Origin: Acephala macrosclerotiorum
Taxonomy: Eukaryota; Ascomycota; Leotiomycetes; Helotiales; Mollisiaceae
Assembly: GCA_014904845.1 (NCBI GenBank)
Contig: MU119403.1
Location: forward strand, 1 to 64,000
Direction: 5' to 3'
Length of the DNA stretch: 64,000 nt
The notes under the pieces were generated by a model. It did not search any database. It had not been told where the DNA came from and saw nothing but the letters and a program-made list of their open reading frames with translations. The translations under genes and the position numbers were made by a program. Of this stretch, positions 37,910 through 49,823 are shown piece after piece; the first letter of the stretch is position 1, and every line of letters starts with the position of its first letter.

Positions 37910-40167
37910 TCATACCAAAACCAACTCAACCGCTTTCTCTTCATTTCCTAGCCACGACTCCCCTTGCATCAAGCCTTCAATGTAAGCTGCTCCAACAACT
38001 TCGTAAGTATTTGCCTCATTCCGGTCTACAAGTGTTCTCAAAATCATAGGATATCTGAACCCAGACAAAAGAGCGACAACATCGCCCTTCCTCAGAGCCG
38101 GATATCCCGTCCCCAAACGGCTGTATTCAGTCTCGAAGAAGATTCGTTTTCCAGCAAAAGCGGCGATACGCTCAAGATGATACTCATATAGACCCTCAGT
38201 CGCAAGTGCAGAGCGTATATAGACAGCAGCTTCTAGAACACTAAAGCCTTCCAGGACGTTAAGTCTGTTCATCAGAAGGGTGGTCCAGGCGGAGAACAAC
38301 TGCTGATTCTCGGATCGATGCTCAGAGGCAAGGCTTTCGGAATGCGTGATATTGAACAATTTATCAATGTCTGGCTTCGATGCGGACAATCTTGAGAATA
38401 ATGCCCGGAGATTTTTGACATTATGCACAAGGGCTTCACAATTATCTTCAGTCAAGCCGTGTTTCTCGTTATCATGGATGCTTCCCTCCTTGTCAAAGAC
38501 AGGAAAGCACAGATCCACACGGTCCACGACGACGCCTTTCGTCGCTATCATGGGGAGATTCTTGGGGTTTTGGCGAAGATCCAGAGAAGTCCACTCCTGG
38601 CCGGATGTCCCGGCACCTATGAAGCCATCAGTTCCATCCTTGCCGCTTCCATTGTTTCTGTTAACAATCTTGAAGCTAGGCTGGGAGTCTCCAGCTGCTT
38701 TGAAGTCTCCCGTACAGATTCTATGAAGGGTCCTACTCCAATCTGGAACCCATGATGGTCCTCCAGCTATGTATGGCATCGATGTTTCGACCAGAAATCC
38801 CAAAGACCCATGCCATCTGATCAGGCCGCAGGTAAACTCTGTATATACCTGGGACGGCGATTTCGTATAGTCAGGCCTCTGGATTGGGATTCCCAGCTCT
38901 TCGAAGATCCCATACAGGGCGAAAACTTTGTCAACCGCCAGCTTAGCATCTCGACTTCGAAGTTTGTTCATGATTACAGGAAGCTTCGATCGAATGGAAA
39001 CTTCCCAAGGTGGGAGTGTGCCTGGAGGTCTCGCAGGCGCTTCCGGCGTGATCACTCGTGTCAACAGGCGTGTGAGTATGATCAACAGCAACCACACGGA
39101 ATTCAGAGGCCGTTGTCCCGAAAGGATACGCACAGCGATGAAAGCAATGATCAAACTGTCTTGAATCTTGCCAATCAGACGGTTTTTACTCTCCAGCAGA
39201 TCCAAACATTGGTGCCAGATGCCGGCCAAGACTCCTGTTCCCTGGATCCAGTTTCTCACATTCCCTCGCATATCGATATACTTTCGAGATTGGTCAATCC
39301 AAAAAGACTCGGCTGTGAGGGCTGAATTGAAGATATTAGCAAAGGCATCGTTCGACCGATTGCGAGGGAGATTCCTCGCTCTCAAAAGAGACCAGCTGAC
39401 ATCCACCCATCTCAAAGTTTTGGATCCACAAATCGCAAGAGGTTCGTTGGCCATAACGACTTCTTGTAGAGTCCACATCCGGCCAAACCAGTCTCTGTTG
39501 ATGACATCCTGAATGGCGGCTGGATTATACATAGGGTGCGGCTTGCTTTTGAGGCGATGCTTTTCTACGATAAGTAAGTAAATAATCTCTTTGTTATGAT
39601 GGTGAATGGGTGCAGCTGACCGATTAACACAGGTAGCAATCTCCACGCCTTCAACAACTCGCCTGGGGCCATAAGTCCTGGGAATGCTTTGAACCTTGCT
39701 CCAAGTAGAACGCTGACATCTTTGGTCGTATGTCTCATCCACTCAAATGCTTCGTCAGATTCTTTGGTGCCTTTCCCTAACCAGATGTAGACTCGGCTTG
39801 CTGTGCCGTATATATCGCGCATCAGAGGGATCTGAGAACCTTTCTCCAGGTCATCATCCTGATTGATGCAGATCGCATCAACCCAAATGCTACGGACATT
39901 GAAGATGTGTCGTAAAGTGGATAGTGCGTCGTGGCAATTCTGAGTGATCGGTATCGTCTTGCCCGAGCAAATGATCTCTTGCGATGGATTAGCAGCATCC
40001 GGTCCCCACGTGTACGAAAGAGCTGCGAAAGATGGACTTCTGTCGAGAGAGCGAACCTCGAGAGTCCCTCGCAACGGATTGCGACCATCATAGCCACTCA
40101 ATTTCAGTACGCGGATGCAGCGCTCGCCAAGGAGAGATATCGGAGTACCGGCTGTCGCCTCCGCCAT
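37910..40167 (-). CDS. HET-domain (heterokaryon incompatibility) protein
   Basis: Two exons, 40167-39621 and 39564-37910, with a 56-nt intron (donor GTCAGC, acceptor CGTAG), give 733 aa. The HET domain motifs are clear: FAALSYTWGPDA (residues 48-58), SIWVDAICINQDD (93-105), MRDIYGTASRVYIWLG (116-131), and after the intron DWFGRMWTLQEV. The C-terminal part has the usual late segment GDVVALLSGFRYPMIL. HET proteins act in allorecognition and programmed cell death in filamentous ascomycetes. No partner such as an NLR is adjacent. The start is the Met about 50 residues before SYTWG, as usual. The frame is open throughout, so this gene is probably functional, in contrast to the HET gene near 61 kb. 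Confidence 0.9.
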
Positions 40168-40745
40168 TGCATCATTTTCCTTCGCAAGCCGGGGGCTTTA
40201 CATTGCGCGAGGGGATTGTTGCATGAGAGTGTGGTTGTGAAATGAGGAGATGGAAAAGATTCAACAAGATTCGAGGTCAGCTGCATCACTGCCAAGCACC
40301 AGCCACGTGACACTTTACTTCAGCAAGACGATTCTGGTTCGAGGATCAGCGCTTTTGAAGGCGCTAATCTTCACTACGGAATAGCGAATTATAGATGAAA
40401 AGGTACATCCTCCAAAATTTTGCGCGGGAAGACAGCCACCTCACAAGCTGTCCACTTGGCTTGGATGACAGATGATTAACATTAAATGCAGACACTAGGA
40501 GGGTATCGCGTAGGTTGTTAGCACAACAGCTAGATAGTCCATAAATACTGTATTTATTGTTCTGAGCTCTCAGACTCTTCTTCTTTCCTTGAGAACCCTT
40601 CTCGTATCTTTCTTTCTGGTACAACTATCACTAATTTTGCAGTATCTATGAGGATGTTATACTCGCAGCCTCCAATCTCCTTTCACAACTCCATATGCTT
40701 TGGATGTTTTTATTCGCAGCTAACTTCAGCACTCCTAGCTCGAAC
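40168..40745. other. Intergenic, no gene seen
   Basis: Shared upstream region of the minus-strand HET gene and the plus-strand 2EXR pseudogene. No supported feature. Confidence 0.5.
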
Positions 40746-41431
40746 ATGGCCACCTCTACTCTAGTCGAAGCTAGGGCGATCCCTATGACCTTCAGCAAAT
40801 TCGAGAAACTCCCAACCAAGCTTAGACAAATGATTTAGATACTCGCGTTACCTAGTGGTCCACGAGTCATCAGAATTACCGCCGAAATGATGCGGCCTAG
40901 CGAAGAAGTCGCTCAAATTGAGGCTGATGGCAGTGCCCCACTCATTCTTCGCGCATGCGTAGACTCTAGAGTTGCTGGATTCAAGATCTACAAGCCGTTG
41001 ATCAGGATGCATCCGAACGTCAAACAGCAATACATCGACTAGACTGTGACACTCTTTACGCAAAGAACATCTCTACTCTTAATGCGCTTGTTGAGCCCAT
41101 CTGGTCTAAAGCCGTGAGTGAGCAATCGGTGCAACAAAATCTCCGCCATTTGATGCTTGGTGAGGATATCGGGCTCCGGAAATGGTCTGCAGGATACCTA
41201 CGCATTCGCAGGCTCGCTAGGTTGAAGACTATTACCCTGACCTTTGACGCCGAGGCTGAAGACAAAGATTCAGGTGCGAAGGATGATGAAGCTTACAGAT
41301 GTCGAAGAGCACGAAAGGCCATATGTGCCAAGAGACCGCAGGAGGAGCACCCTGACGAAATTGCTTTCCTCTCCAGCGCTGAGACGGAGCGAAAATTCTT
41401 GAATGGAAGGGCGTGTTCGCTACTCCTGTAA
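40746..41431 (+). pseudogene. 2EXR-domain protein, inactivated
   Basis: Reading from ATG 40746 gives TFSKFEKLPTKLRQMI, the 2EXR core (F..LP.E.R..IW). The expected Trp codon is TAG. A second TAG stands where the family has Trp in YVDW, and about two bases later the frame shifts to DTLYAKNISTLNALVEP. The last part, SVQQNLRHLMLGEDIG onward, is open to 41431. It is closely related to the gene at 44429 (LRYLMLGEDVG). Both stops are TGG to TAG changes. 2EXR proteins are lineage-expanded fungal proteins of unknown function. Confidence 0.8.
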
Positions 41432-42564
41432 ATGAACCAACGCTAATATTTCCAAGGACGCTACCTAGTTTCATCTGTTGGATACCAAACGGCGTTTTGG
41501 ATATTATGAAGAGTCTGGCTATGGGCATGATGCCGTGGAGGCTACTATGGGGAGTAATTAAACAAAGAAAAGGTAACTCTGTTATTTCAATACTTCACAG
41601 TCGATGACGAGACAAAGAAACGAGAGAAAAACCTGCCCTGTGGCATTAAACCCAGGTAAGAGGACCGGGGGCCAATGTTTGTACATTTACCCCTTACCAT
41701 GTCTGGCAGCTGGGATACCCGAGGTTTTTAATCCAAGCTCACCAAATGAAGGGTTCTACAAATTAAAATAAGAAAAAATTCAAAATCAACATTCATTCTG
41801 TGCATTCATGATGCTCAGTTCTTTAATTACCCACTTCGGGCTGCCGCAGTAATAATCTTGAATTATAAGGAAGAGACCTCGTATCGGGGGGATGTCCAGC
41901 ACGAGGCAGGTTCAACGAGAGAAAACCAGAATCGTTCCCTTAGGACTCTTTACGCCTGTAGTGCTCTTCATTCAGCTACTAATATGTTAATATTTGATTA
42001 TCTTCGCATTTGGTATCTATACCTTATCGGTTGCTTAGAAGTATATTGCTAGTCAGAATGCATGCAGTGCTCTTGAAAGTCGAAATCAGAGGTACCGGCA
42101 GAATCTAATGTCTAAAGTGCTCTGCTCATGCCCGTTTTGGTGGTCCTCCAATCTCTACTGCAAAGCTCTGGTTTTGACGTCAGCGCGGACAAGCTCTTCT
42201 GCAAGAGGCTGCTCAAAGCGCGTGCCGAATTCAAATATTACATTTCTCCGCTCGGAACATCAACACCTTTCTATCAACAGCGAATTATTTTTCGGAACAT
42301 CCGGAAATTAAGAACCCGCCTCCTTACATAAATATTGCCTTGTTGCATTTTTGCACGCAAAGGGTAAGGAAATTGCAATCGTTGATATGCGCGCGCTGAT
42401 TTCGCAAGACTCCTCGACTCCGACCCTCAACGTCAGCGCCACCAGGTCTTTGCACATCCACCAGCTCCCCTCGGAACAGTCGCAAGAGTTATTTGCGATT
42501 TTCGGTCCGCTGCCGACAGAAACAATCGAACATTTGTCCAATCCAACATAGTAGAGCAGCCAAC
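41432..42564. other. Intergenic, no supported gene
   Basis: There are several short open frames, none with known motifs. The last 200 bp are C/T-rich leader-like sequence ahead of the next 2EXR gene. Confidence 0.5.
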
Positions 42565-43381
42565 ATGTCTTCTTCAAGCGGGTGGGTCCTTCCCTCCAAC
42601 CTCGCGCCTTTACATTGTCTATTAATGCTCTTGATACGCTTCAAGCTCTCCGGGTTCTCGTCACTTGGGTGCTAACTTGTGTAGAACACCTCACGCTATT
42701 TCAATTGCCACTCCCTTTACCAGCTTCAAGATCTTCGGCGAGCTCCCCCCAGAGATTCAAGCCGTGGTTTGGGAAATGTCGATGCCTGCCCCTAGGGTCA
42801 TCAAGTTATCCGGTGGAGCTTCCTGGGCTGGCGGCAGCCGCAACCCAAACCTTAATGCTGATTACACTATCCCGATCCTTCTTCACGTCAACAAGGACTC
42901 GAGAGAAATTGGGTTACTGCACTACAAGCTCTTGTTCTTCGACGATGGCCGTAGAGCAAACCTATATGTGGACTTTGCGCGGGATACTGTTTACATCAGG
43001 GACATGGGGTCACTCTTGCGGTCGTTTGACCCTGCTTGGAGCAATTTGACTGGCGATCAGTCTTTCCAACAGAATCTCCGGCACTTGATGTTCGGAGACC
43101 TTGGCGACTGCAGCGAAGGCTCACGAGGAGCTTCTATAATTCGAAGATTCTCAGGGCTTAAAACAGTAGCCTTGAGAAAGGATGAGGACTCTAGTTCTGA
43201 TGATGATAATACGAAAGCAGTCAAGGCTGCGGCGAAACAGACGTCTTTTGAAAACGCGATATGCAAGGACAGACCAGAGTTTGAGCATCCCAAGGTTTCA
43301 CTGATGACGAGGGCTCAGATGGAGCAAAAGTTCCTGAGCAAACGAGTAGGTACATCAACTCTTAGTCCGAAGACATACTAA
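42565..43381 (+). CDS. 2EXR-domain protein
   Basis: Likely two exons: 42565-42581 (MSSSSG) and 42685-43381, joined across a 103-nt intron with donor GTGGGT, branch GTGCTAAC and acceptor GTGTAG, giving about 237 aa. The 2EXR core is FKIFGELPPEIQAVVWEMSM (PAPRVIKL follows), then IPILLHVNKDSREIGL, LYVDFARDTVYI and LRHLMFGDLG. It ends with EQKFLSKR followed by GTAGGT and a CTAACAG signal, so a last short exon may exist. No signal peptide or TM segment. The function of the family is unknown. It is one of five relatives between 40 and 58 kb. Confidence 0.75.
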
Positions 43382-44428
43382 CAGTTTACAGGACAGGTTA
43401 TGAATGTACTCAGCTCGATGGAATGAGACTTCGTGTAGACTAGCATGCGGCATATAGCTTCCATATCAACGTGGGAATACGAGGGCAGGACAGGAGGAAC
43501 GAGAAACCTGACGATTTACGACAGGGATGATAACCCGAAACATAGATATGGTACTAAATGGACAAATGGCAAGACTGGGCAGCACTCTTGGATTCTTGTC
43601 TCTTGGAGGCAGCCTAGTCTCTTGAGGTTCTTGGACTAGGCCCACCCGACAAAAGTTTATTGCAGATTTCATAAAAATTCGAAACCCGACTTCTTCACCT
43701 CGCATATGTGAAGTCATCGAAGCCTTATTCCCTCTTATCCTTTGGCCGGAACAATTCTCAGATGGATTGAAGCTGCCCCTTAAACTTTATAGATTCTCAG
43801 TAAGTAGGAGCCTCGACAACAAATTCATATTCTCAGCACCTCGATGTTCGAGTGTCATACTACTCCCAATATCAAAACCCCTGGTCCAATTCCTTAGTAT
43901 TCTGTATATAAAGTGACTCCCAGAGACGTCGATCTAATTGATATGAAGCAAATGCTCTCGAAGCTTAAATCAGGGGAGGTCACGAACACTGAAATATGAC
44001 CATTTCCAATGCTGCACCACGGCTGTAACTTTAGCGAGCGCTAGCTCCTTTTACATGGATAGAGGCGCGTGTTGACCTCGAAACGATTTTGTCCACTCCG
44101 AACATCACCACCATCCATCCAACACGCGCTTTTCGAGACCATCAAACGTTATCCAGGCTTTTGTATGCTTCCCGAACAAGAAGGATCAGAAAGCAAAATA
44201 CCTCGATTTTGAAAAAAATATCTCCATCCACCCCGTAGGTACATTCATCCCTCCAACGCCGCGCCTCCGTGCTGCACAGTGCATTCTTATATCAAATATA
44301 TAAGGCGATCGGAACACTTGTACAGACAGCACAGCATTGGGGCTATAGGTTCAGTGCCTTTGGGCTCCTTCGAGCTTTAGGTCTCGTCATTTGTTACTGA
44401 CTTTAGCAATTCCAGCTCGAGCACCGCG
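43382..44428. other. Intergenic, no supported gene
   Basis: Normal composition, only short frames. It contains the 3' flank of one 2EXR gene and the upstream region of the next. Confidence 0.5.
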
Positions 44429-45160
44429 ATGACTTCCTCGACCCCGAACGATACCACAGCTATCGGCTTGACCTCCACCGGCGACAATACCTCTACTTCC
44501 TCCGAGCTTGGGACATCCTTCAAGTCCTTCGAGAAACTCCCCACCGAGCTGCGACTAGCTATCTGGTGGTTCGCGCTCCCAGGCCCTCGTATTATCAAGC
44601 TCTTTGCCGACATGAAGCGCCCTGGCGAAATATCCCCAAGAATCCAGACCGAGTCCTCTCCTCCAGGCATGCTTCGAGCCAACACCGAGTCGAGACAGAT
44701 CGCACAACAGGCATACAAGCTGTTCTTCACTCAACAGCCCAACGTCAAGCTCCAATACGTCGACTGGAGCAAGGATACCCTATACGTGCAGAACGTTGAT
44801 ACCCTTCGTGCGCTGCTGGAGCCTGTTTGGGACAAGAACACAGGGGAGCAAGCTATCCAACAGCAATTGAGATACCTCATGCTTGGGGAGGACGTTGGCG
44901 AGAGAGCCTATTCATATGGCTTTTTGCTCATTCGCAAGTTCACCAGACTCAAACGCATCAGCTTGGCAATCGACCTCGACGATGAGTCCAATACTGAGGA
45001 CGACAGATCTATCTTGCTGAAGATCATAAAGTACAGCGCATCCGAAAAGGCTATCTGCAAGCATAGACCAAAGGTAGAGCACCCAGAGATCAGCATCTTC
45101 ACGAGAAGTCAGATGGATCAGAAGTTCTCGGTGGAACAAGTAGGTGCCTCTCATCTGTGA
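44429..45160 (+). CDS. 2EXR-domain protein
   Basis: An open frame of 243 aa. A Ser/Thr-rich leader of about 30 residues precedes FKSFEKLPTELRLAIWWFAL (2EXR core), then PGPRIIKL, GMLRANTESRQIAQQAYKLF, YVDWSKDTLYVQNVDTL and LRYLMLGEDVG. It is the intact counterpart of the pseudogene at 40746, with Trp present at both positions that are stops there. After QKFSVEQ the sequence reads GTAGGT and 40 nt later CTGACAG, so the C-terminus may be spliced to a further exon. Soluble, function unknown. Confidence 0.8.
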   Translation: MTSSTPNDTTAIGLTSTGDNTSTSSELGTSFKSFEKLPTELRLAIWWFALPGPRIIKLFADMKRPGEISPRIQTESSPPGMLRANTESRQIAQQAYKLFFTQQPNVKLQYVDWSKDTLYVQNVDTLRALLEPVWDKNTGEQAIQQQLRYLMLGEDVGERAYSYGFLLIRKFTRLKRISLAIDLDDESNTEDDRSILLKIIKYSASEKAICKHRPKVEHPEISIFTRSQMDQKFSVEQVGASHL

Positions 45161-46144
45161 ACGAAATAACACTGACAGCTCTCGGTATGGTGCATGAGGG
45201 GCAAAAATTGGCGATTGGATGTGGACTCTGTAATATTTGTATTTTCGATAAAGGGTAAGATAAGAAACGAACAAATGATGACCAAACATAATTATGATAC
45301 CAAGGAAGGGATAAGGTATAGGCTTTTAAGTTGTATTTGCGGAGGAAGCTTGGATTCTTGGGACCTGTAAGCAAGCTCATGTCTACGAGATAGCAGGAAA
45401 TTCATGGAAAACCGCCTTCTTCCTATCCATTTGTGATCACCATCTAATGAATGTTGCTATCTTATCGACTTGTGTTACTGAAAATCGAGAACTATAATTG
45501 GGCGTCGACTTCTCCTGTCATTAGAACACACTCGCAAGTAACCTATTGATACTCGGTATATAAACTTGATTCATCGAAAACGCACTGCCAAATAGCGTTA
45601 TGGGGATATTCCCCTCAAAGATTACAGCCGGAGTCCCCTACGAGCACTAAAACCAAGCACCGCTATTGATGCCCATATTCTTGATGCACCACTTTTCAAT
45701 GCAGCAACAGGTTATGACGCTGAGATCCAGTGTTTTTTTGGAGGTGCAAATAAAATCATGGATTTTGGCATCCCCGCTTGGCGAGTTGATTTCTCCAGTA
45801 TCTACGCCTACTAGCCCTCTTGAGGACAACCCAACCCAACTTAAAATTGTTGAACGCAACACGAAAACAACACCATCTCAAAACCTGCAATAATCCTCGA
45901 AGAATAATTGCAAAATCATGTCATCGACCAGCCAGCAAGGAGCATTGTCTGAGCTCATTCAGTAAGTCTCTGAATACCATCGCGTGCCTTCCCACTGGTC
46001 TTTACAACCTTGTAATATCAACATTATTGCCACGACACTTTGCGCCAGAGACAACAAAGACGAACAAGATCTTCAGAGGCTTTGGGCTACATCTCGCGCC
46101 GTTGATCTTGTTGATAACTAACTTCGCGCAGCAGCATAAGCAAC
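45161..46144. other. Intergenic, no supported gene
   Basis: No feature beyond likely flanking regions of the two 2EXR genes. One open frame at 45820-46383 overlaps the next gene in another phase and shows no family motif. Confidence 0.5.
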
Positions 46145-46981
46145 ATGTCTGTTGTCTCAACTGCCTCAACTTCCTCAAGCGCTGCGATTACAACGGCTGC
46201 TTCGACTCCTTCGACGGCCTCGAGTGCCTCCCCTGCCGCTACTGCCTCTACCTTGACTACCTCTACCACACCTGGACACTTCCCGCAGTTCAAGAAACTA
46301 CCCTTCGAAATCAAACTCATGATCTGGAAAGCCTACACCCCAGGCTCCCGGGTCATCGAGATCTACTCGAATGGTGTAGCTAAACGCAGCGAACTCTATC
46401 CCCACCTTCGAGCTAATTACACCATCCCAGGCATGCTCTACGCCTGCCACGACTCGAGAGCCGTGGCTTTGAGGACGTATCGTCTGCTGGGCGCTCCTTG
46501 GAGTAACATCAAGCCTCTGTACCTCGACTTGAGCAGAGACATCCTCCTGGTGGCTAACGTTGCCTCCCTCACTGCACTTCTGAGGCCGGTATACCCACTG
46601 CGCATCAACAACCAGCTAATCAGAGACTGCTTGAGACACTTGATGCTAGGAGAGGACATTGGGGACCTGAATTGGCATGCAGGCTATATCATGCTTCGAA
46701 GCTTGACCAGGTTGGAGACGTTGACTATGGCCATAAATCCTCCACCCCCGAGTGATATCGTTTGGGGTACTGAGGATGGTATCGGGGAGGAAGAAGAAGA
46801 GGTCCAGCTCGACCCAGCGGCTGTAGCTGCTAGATACCAGGCAGCTACTGCTGCAGTCACAACCGCACGAGCGGCTTCGCATAGGATTCCGCAGCTGGAC
46901 TTTTTGACCAGCTGGGAGATGTACGAAAAGTTTCGGAGAGAACGAGTATGCATACCCATCCGTTTGGAAACCGAAGACTAA
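46145..46981 (+). CDS. 2EXR-domain protein with Ser/Thr/Ala leader
   Basis: An open frame of 278 aa. The first 42 residues are almost only S, T and A. The core FPQFKKLPFEIKLMIWKAYT is followed by PGSRVIEIY, GMLYACHDSRAVALRTYRLL, LYLDLSRDILLVANVASL and LRHLMLGEDIGDLNWHAGYI. A run of six glutamates and an Ala-rich stretch lie near the C-terminus. After YEKFRRER a GTATGC donor, CTAAC branch and CCCAG acceptor (46991) would splice to a very short end (about three residues and a stop) instead of the open-frame end at 46981. Function unknown. Confidence 0.8.
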   Translation: MSVVSTASTSSSAAITTAASTPSTASSASPAATASTLTTSTTPGHFPQFKKLPFEIKLMIWKAYTPGSRVIEIYSNGVAKRSELYPHLRANYTIPGMLYACHDSRAVALRTYRLLGAPWSNIKPLYLDLSRDILLVANVASLTALLRPVYPLRINNQLIRDCLRHLMLGEDIGDLNWHAGYIMLRSLTRLETLTMAINPPPPSDIVWGTEDGIGEEEEEVQLDPAAVAARYQAATAAVTTARAASHRIPQLDFLTSWEMYEKFRRERVCIPIRLETED

Positions 46982-48259
46982 CAGTTCCCAGAACGGTGCA
47001 TGATTCCAAATCTGGGCACGAACACAGGTCAGAGATGTCGAAGTACAGTACGAAACAACCAGAGACTTCTACCAGCAACACCAATCAGGCATCGGCCCAG
47101 GCTAGGTAAAGGACGATATTGTGTAGAGTAGGACGCCGGCCAGCAGCTTGGATGTCAATGTGAGGATGACGACTCGGCGACAGAACAACTAAAAGACGAG
47201 ACGAGGTGACGGAGCGATAGAAACGTAGTGTAGTGGACATATGGTGCTGTAGATGGGATTGGATACAGTTGTTGTATTCTACGGCACATTGTATGGCCAC
47301 TGCGCCACTGATGCAGCCCCCCCGAGCATGAGTTGGATTCATTTTTGAGGTCCTGAACCATGGTTGTCCACTACTATGAATTGAAAAAAAAAAAATTAAC
47401 ATAGGCCCCTTCCAGGGTCGTGAAAGAGTGAAGTGAAGGTTTGTAGATTGATTCAAGTGTGCTGACAAGGATGAATTCGAAACAGCAGCCTTAACAAGTC
47501 AATCAACAAGAGGAGTAGAGTCAGCATAGACAGCAAATATCGACTCTTCTCATCCAGGTACCGCTAGGTATGAGCACATCCTCTCTTGTGGGAGGTAGAC
47601 TTTGCTGACGAAAGAGTTGTGGTGGGAAGTACTCTCTCGTGGGGCAAGGCCGCAGTCAAAGGTTCAGGGGCTGCAAGAACACAAGCGAGCGAGCCCCTGA
47701 AAGCTCGACAGGCACTCTTCCAGGCTTCCAGCCGAGGAACAACGACGACCCGTTTCCAGCCACAGCTCTCCTCACCAATACCGTGACCATCCAAATAATT
47801 CGGATATGAAAGAGCTCCCGGTAGCGACAGTACCGTTCGAGAACTTAAGCTGCCTCACTGACAGTCAGTCAATTGAGCTCCTCAATCGCCGATCGCATGT
47901 GGAGACCGTATCGTTCCCCAAATAGAACCCGGCATTAGTCCTCCTAGCCGGGTCCGAGAAGTATGCAACCTCTCCTGATGTTTGAATGGAGCGATGTTTT
48001 GAAACATTCCTGGCATTCTGTCCACTTTTCAAGAATCACCGCAGCAAGGCTGTACTGGGAGCGAAGATTCTTCAACTTATTAGCTAGACACTGTTCAAAT
48101 ATCTTTCAGCGACTGCGGATGTTCTTCTTTTGCATGTAGTGTGGGACCGAGATGTGAACATGGAAAGAAATAGGAAATCTCGTAGTCGAGATCTTGGCGG
48201 GCTAGGTCATTTGGCCAGCCACTCTTTCAGTGAAATTTTTGTTGCTTCAGTCGTTCATC
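46982..48259. other. Intergenic, no supported gene
   Basis: It contains a 12-base A-run near 47384 and several short frames without family features. Nothing can be assigned. Confidence 0.5.
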
Positions 48260-49823
48260 ATGCTGGTTCCTTTCCTTCTTGCCAGCCTTGCAACCACTCC
48301 TGTCCTGCCCACCAACCGTGACCTGCCTCGCTCAATCTATCAAATTATCAAAAGCATACAGGACTAAATCCAAGGCTGTGTATCCAAGTATCACGAAGGT
48401 GTGATGTGTATGAGGGCATCCCGTTCGCTGCTTGCCCCAATGGCTTGGATCGTTGGAAGCTCTATCTGCTGCAGCTTCTTGGAATGAAACTTTGCAATCC
48501 GTAGCGTGTGGGTCTCAGTGCACGTGGTCGGTCGACACTATTGGCATCTTCTCTAGCGGGTGATCAGGCTTCAGTGAAGATTGTCTGTGCCTGAATAACT
48601 GGAATTCATCATACAGCCACCCATCAGACCTCAAATTTCCGAATCTTCCGGTCTATGTCTTGATTTGTTGTGGGAAATTCGAGGGCGGTTCTGCTGATGT
48701 GCTGACGTATGTTGAATCTGGACTTGCGCGCAAGAATATTATTGTTGTGGATAAGAGTTATCGACTTGGTACTTTTAGATTTTCTCGGCGCATCCAATCT
48801 CTCAGCCGAGTTTGGACACAACAGTTTTGGGAATTATGGTATTCTCGATCAGCAATTCGCTCTCCAACGGGCCCAGGACAACATTGCCAACTTTGATTGC
48901 AATGCAACCAAGGTGTCTGTCTGTGGTCAATCTGCTGAGTCGGAAAGTACCTGGATATGATGTGCAGTCGTTTGTCGAAGGGTTTGGTCAATGGTGTCGT
49001 TGCTGAGAGTGGTGCCCGTGGTCCTCATGATTCAATCACCGGAAGTGCAGCAACTAGTTATTAAAGGAAGCAGCTGAGGCGGCTGGTGTCGATTCCTTCA
49101 ACACACTGAAAATCACTTCTCTTGGGGACTTCAGGATGTAACGTTGAATAAATTCACCAGCTATGGGAACCAGGCAGACGCTTTCTTCGAACGATTTCAT
49201 TGAAGGCTGTGTCCTGATTGATGGACACGGAGGCGCTTTCTTTCAGCGATCAAACTGATGTCCTGATCTTGACTGGCAACAATGCTGAGGAGTCTGGTGC
49301 CAGTACGGATTCAGGAGCCACCGTGTCCAGCGACACGACTAACTACACTGAAATGTCCACCAAGTTCTCCACGGAGTTCTTCAAGCTGTGCCCCGCCAAT
49401 AACGACTCCCAAGCTAATGATAACACCGATGAGTTGTTCCGGGACCAGTTGAATTGGGACTTGGCAATGTGCTATTGATTTGGCAACCAGCGGGCAAGGA
49501 GCGATATCTATACTATCCCACATAAGTCCAGTCTTCCAGTGGATTCTACGGATCCGGGCTGTGGTATGTGTTCAACAACATCCCATATCCAGACTAATCC
49601 AACCTGGTCTGGTCTGCTGCGGACTTGAGCACTGATCGTCTGGGTGTTGGGCGAGCTTCATTAAATCTAGGAGCCCGAATGGTCGGAGCTCGGACTTGCT
49701 ACCTCCTTCAACGAAGACCGGCAGCCGATGTATCTTGGGAACTCGACTGGTACCGGACCGATTTCGGAGGCGGATGAGCGGATTGGCTTCGTTGCGAGTA
49801 GGTTTGCTACTTGGAAGGAGTAG
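48260..49823 (+). pseudogene. Type B carboxylesterase/lipase, degenerate
   Basis: Pieces in all three frames line up in order with a secreted type B carboxylesterase. They are a signal peptide (MLVPFLLASLATTPV at 48260), VYEGIPFAA, AAASWNETLQSV, FSEDCLCLN, GKFEGGSADV, NIIVVDKSYRLG, AEFGHNSFGNYGILDQQFAL, the nucleophile region GQSAES, GLVNGVVAESGARGPHD, LTGNNAEESGASTD, GLWYVFNNIPY and MYLGNSTGTGPISEADERIG. Many frameshifts and stops separate them. The nucleophile elbow GQSAG has become GQSAE. Intact members hydrolyse esters outside the cell. This copy cannot make an enzyme. Confidence 0.85.
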
